A stretch of 8,313 bases of DNA from Streptomyces lilacinus (GTDB lineage: Bacteria; Actinomycetota; Actinomycetes; Streptomycetales; Streptomycetaceae). The translations under genes and the position numbers were made by a program. Numbering within the stretch: position 1 is the stretch's first letter; each line of letters begins with the position of its first letter. The stretch spans positions 1-8,313 of the forward strand of contig KL569451.1 of assembly GCA_000715685.1 (NCBI GenBank). Reading direction: 5' to 3'. Below are positions 7,260 through 8,313 of this stretch, one piece after another. Below the pieces are notes generated by a model that was not told the DNA's origin, ran no database searches, and worked only from the letters and a program-made list of their open reading frames with translations.

Positions 7260-8312
7260 TCAGGTCCAGCCAGCGTGGCGGGCCCACCATTCCGCGGCCT
7301 CGGTGAGACGGCCGCCGACGGTGTCCGCGGGGTCTCCGGGTGCGGCGGTGGCCAGGACGGAGGCGGCCGTGTGCCCGGCGTACCGCGCCCCGGCGCACGA
7401 CGTGCCCGCGTCGAGGTGCACCGTCAAGGAGACGCCGGGGACCGGGCATGGTCCGGTGGGCGGGTCGAAGCGGCCGTGTCCGGGCGGCAGGAGCAGCCCT
7501 GTCTCTGTGTATAAGAGACAGAGCCAGCCGCCGCCCGCCCGAGGCGCGGCCGGCTGGGCGGTGAGGGAGAGGGGCAGTTCACACTGGGCGCGCAGCCCTT
7601 CCCTGGCCAAGTGGACGCCGAAAGCCTGCTCGTACACCTCGGCGACGAGAGCGCCGCCCGCGCGGCTGGCGATCTCGCACAGCACGGGACGGCCGTCGTC
7701 GATCCACGCCTCCAGGTGGAAGGCGGTGGCCTGACCGGTGGGCGGCAGGGCGGCGATGACGTCGGCGGTGAACTGCTGGAGGAGCGGGGTGCGTTCGTCC
7801 TCCGGGGCGAGCAGTACGCTGCCGATGCCGACCGATTCCTTGAGGTGTTCGGCGACGCCGCCGCTGTACTGGGCGGGCCAGGAGTGGATCACGGCTCCGT
7901 CGCGCATGATGCCGTCGACGTGGAAGAACGGTGCGCTGACAAAGGTTTCGGCCATCCACTGACCCGGCACCAACGGCGTGCCCATGCGAGGAACGTCGGT
8001 GAGGAAGGTGTCCAGGTCCTTGTCCGTGCGCAGGATGGCGACGCCCTCGGCGCCCGCGCCGAAGCGGGGTTTGACGACGACCGGGTAGCCGTGGGCGTCG
8101 ACGAAGTCGAGCAGGTCCAGCGCGTGGTCGATGGGGGCGAAGTGCGGCACGGCGAACCCGGCCTCGCGGATGAGCCGCTTCATCACCACCTTGTCCCGGT
8201 AGGCGGAGGCGGACGCGGGGCGCTGCCCCGGCAGGCCCAGCCGTTCGCGCAGCCGGGCGGCCCGGATCACGTCGTCCTCGCTGGTGCTGGCCACCAGACC
8301 CACCCCGAATTC
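7260..8312 (-). CDS. ATP-grasp ligase (5' end beyond the window; contains adapter sequence)
   Basis: An ATP-grasp carboxylate-amine ligase, the class that activates a carboxylate as acyl phosphate and joins it to an amine, often making dipeptides or amides in natural-product pathways. Numbered from GTG 8303, motifs are YRDKVVMKRLI (35-45), the ATP-binding strand YPVVVKPRFGAGAEGVAIL (73-91), AETFVSAPFFHVDGI (118-132), and the metal-binding CEIASRAGGA (209-218), followed by a C-terminal domain ending in AEWWARHAGW. The frame stays open to the window edge (EFGV before GLVAS), so the start is not seen. Residues about 262-270 (CLLYTETGL) are encoded by a sequencing-adapter insert; without it the protein reads GGGWLLLPPGHGRF, normal for the family. 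It heads the operon with mbtH and the methyltransferase. Its substrates cannot be deduced. Confidence 0.85.
   Translation of the reverse strand, partial: EFGVGLVASTSEDDVIRAARLRERLGLPGQRPASASAYRDKVVMKRLIREAGFAVPHFAPIDHALDLLDFVDAHGYPVVVKPRFGAGAEGVAILRTDKDLDTFLTDVPRMGTPLVPGQWMAETFVSAPFFHVDGIMRDGAVIHSWPAQYSGGVAEHLKESVGIGSVLLAPEDERTPLLQQFTADVIAALPPTGQATAFHLEAWIDDGRPVLCEIASRAGGALVAEVYEQAFGVHLAREGLRAQCELPLSLTAQPAAPRAGGGWLCLLYTETGLLLPPGHGRFDPPTGPCPVPGVSLTVHLDAGTSCAGARYAGHTAASVLATAAPGDPADTVGGRLTEAAEWWARHAGWT
7499..7521. other. Nextera/Tn5 mosaic-end adapter sequence (assembly artefact)
   Basis: CTGTCTC (7499-7505) is the start of the reverse mosaic end and TGTGTATAAGAGACAG (7506-7521) is the last 16 bases of the forward mosaic end used in tagmentation libraries. 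Their head-to-head arrangement is what is left when two reads or contigs ending in adapter are joined. The flanks share agcc (7495-7498 and 7522-7525); removing 27 nt restores the protein frame and a family-typical motif. Confidence 0.93.
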
Positions 8313-8313
8313 G

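Noticed and set aside
7499..7521. Natural Tn5-type insertion end or a genuine inverted repeat
   Set aside because: There is no 9-bp target duplication or transposon body, the two ends are truncated and fused head to head, and removing them restores a normal protein.

Overview
The window looks like Streptomyces or a close actinomycete. GC is high throughout, third codon positions are strongly G/C, terminators are GC-rich, and the transposase remnants and argG promoter are actinomycete-like. It reads as accessory chromosome: a few intact genes set among scars of old insertions.

Layout. Positions 1-148: the last codons of a plus-strand gene and its strong terminator. Positions 149-580: no gene, but a hairpin, a 10-bp tandem repeat and a cluster of TGCTGAC motifs. 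Positions 581-1175: three unrelated broken gene pieces on the minus strand, namely a C-terminal fragment of unknown origin, the start of an aminoglycoside/macrolide phosphotransferase-like gene, and the start of an actinomycete transposase. Positions 1347-2477: an intact Tet(X)-like FAD monooxygenase on the plus strand with its own terminator. Positions 2676-4127: an intact long-type argininosuccinate synthase (argG) on the minus strand. Its promoter sits directly at the ATG, so the mRNA is probably leaderless, and it lies under palindromes that look like ArgR boxes. Positions 4283-5113: remnants of IS110-family and IS5-family transposases with non-coding sequence between them. Positions 5114-5962: no gene, with two more TGCTGAC clusters.

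Positions 6018-8312 hold a minus-strand operon that is part of a peptide natural-product cluster. In transcription order it contains an ATP-grasp ligase (5' end beyond the window), a frameshifted and degenerate mbtH missing from a simple ORF list, and a SAM methyltransferase closely resembling MppJ, the non-haem-iron C-methyltransferase of phenylpyruvate. The mbtH stop codon overlaps the methyltransferase start (ATGA). Together they suggest an amino or keto acid that is C-methylated at the beta carbon and fed to a nonribosomal peptide synthetase or ligase outside the window.

Two things need care. The ATP-grasp gene carries a 23-nt sequence made of Nextera/Tn5 mosaic-end adapter. Removing it with a 4-nt overlap restores a normal protein in frame, so it is almost certainly an assembly artefact. 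I found no clearly new multi-gene system. The best biological leads are the MppJ-like/MbtH/ATP-grasp operon, the leaderless argG promoter, the TGCTGAC repeat family, and the possible relic bridge-RNA region upstream of the IS110 fragment.
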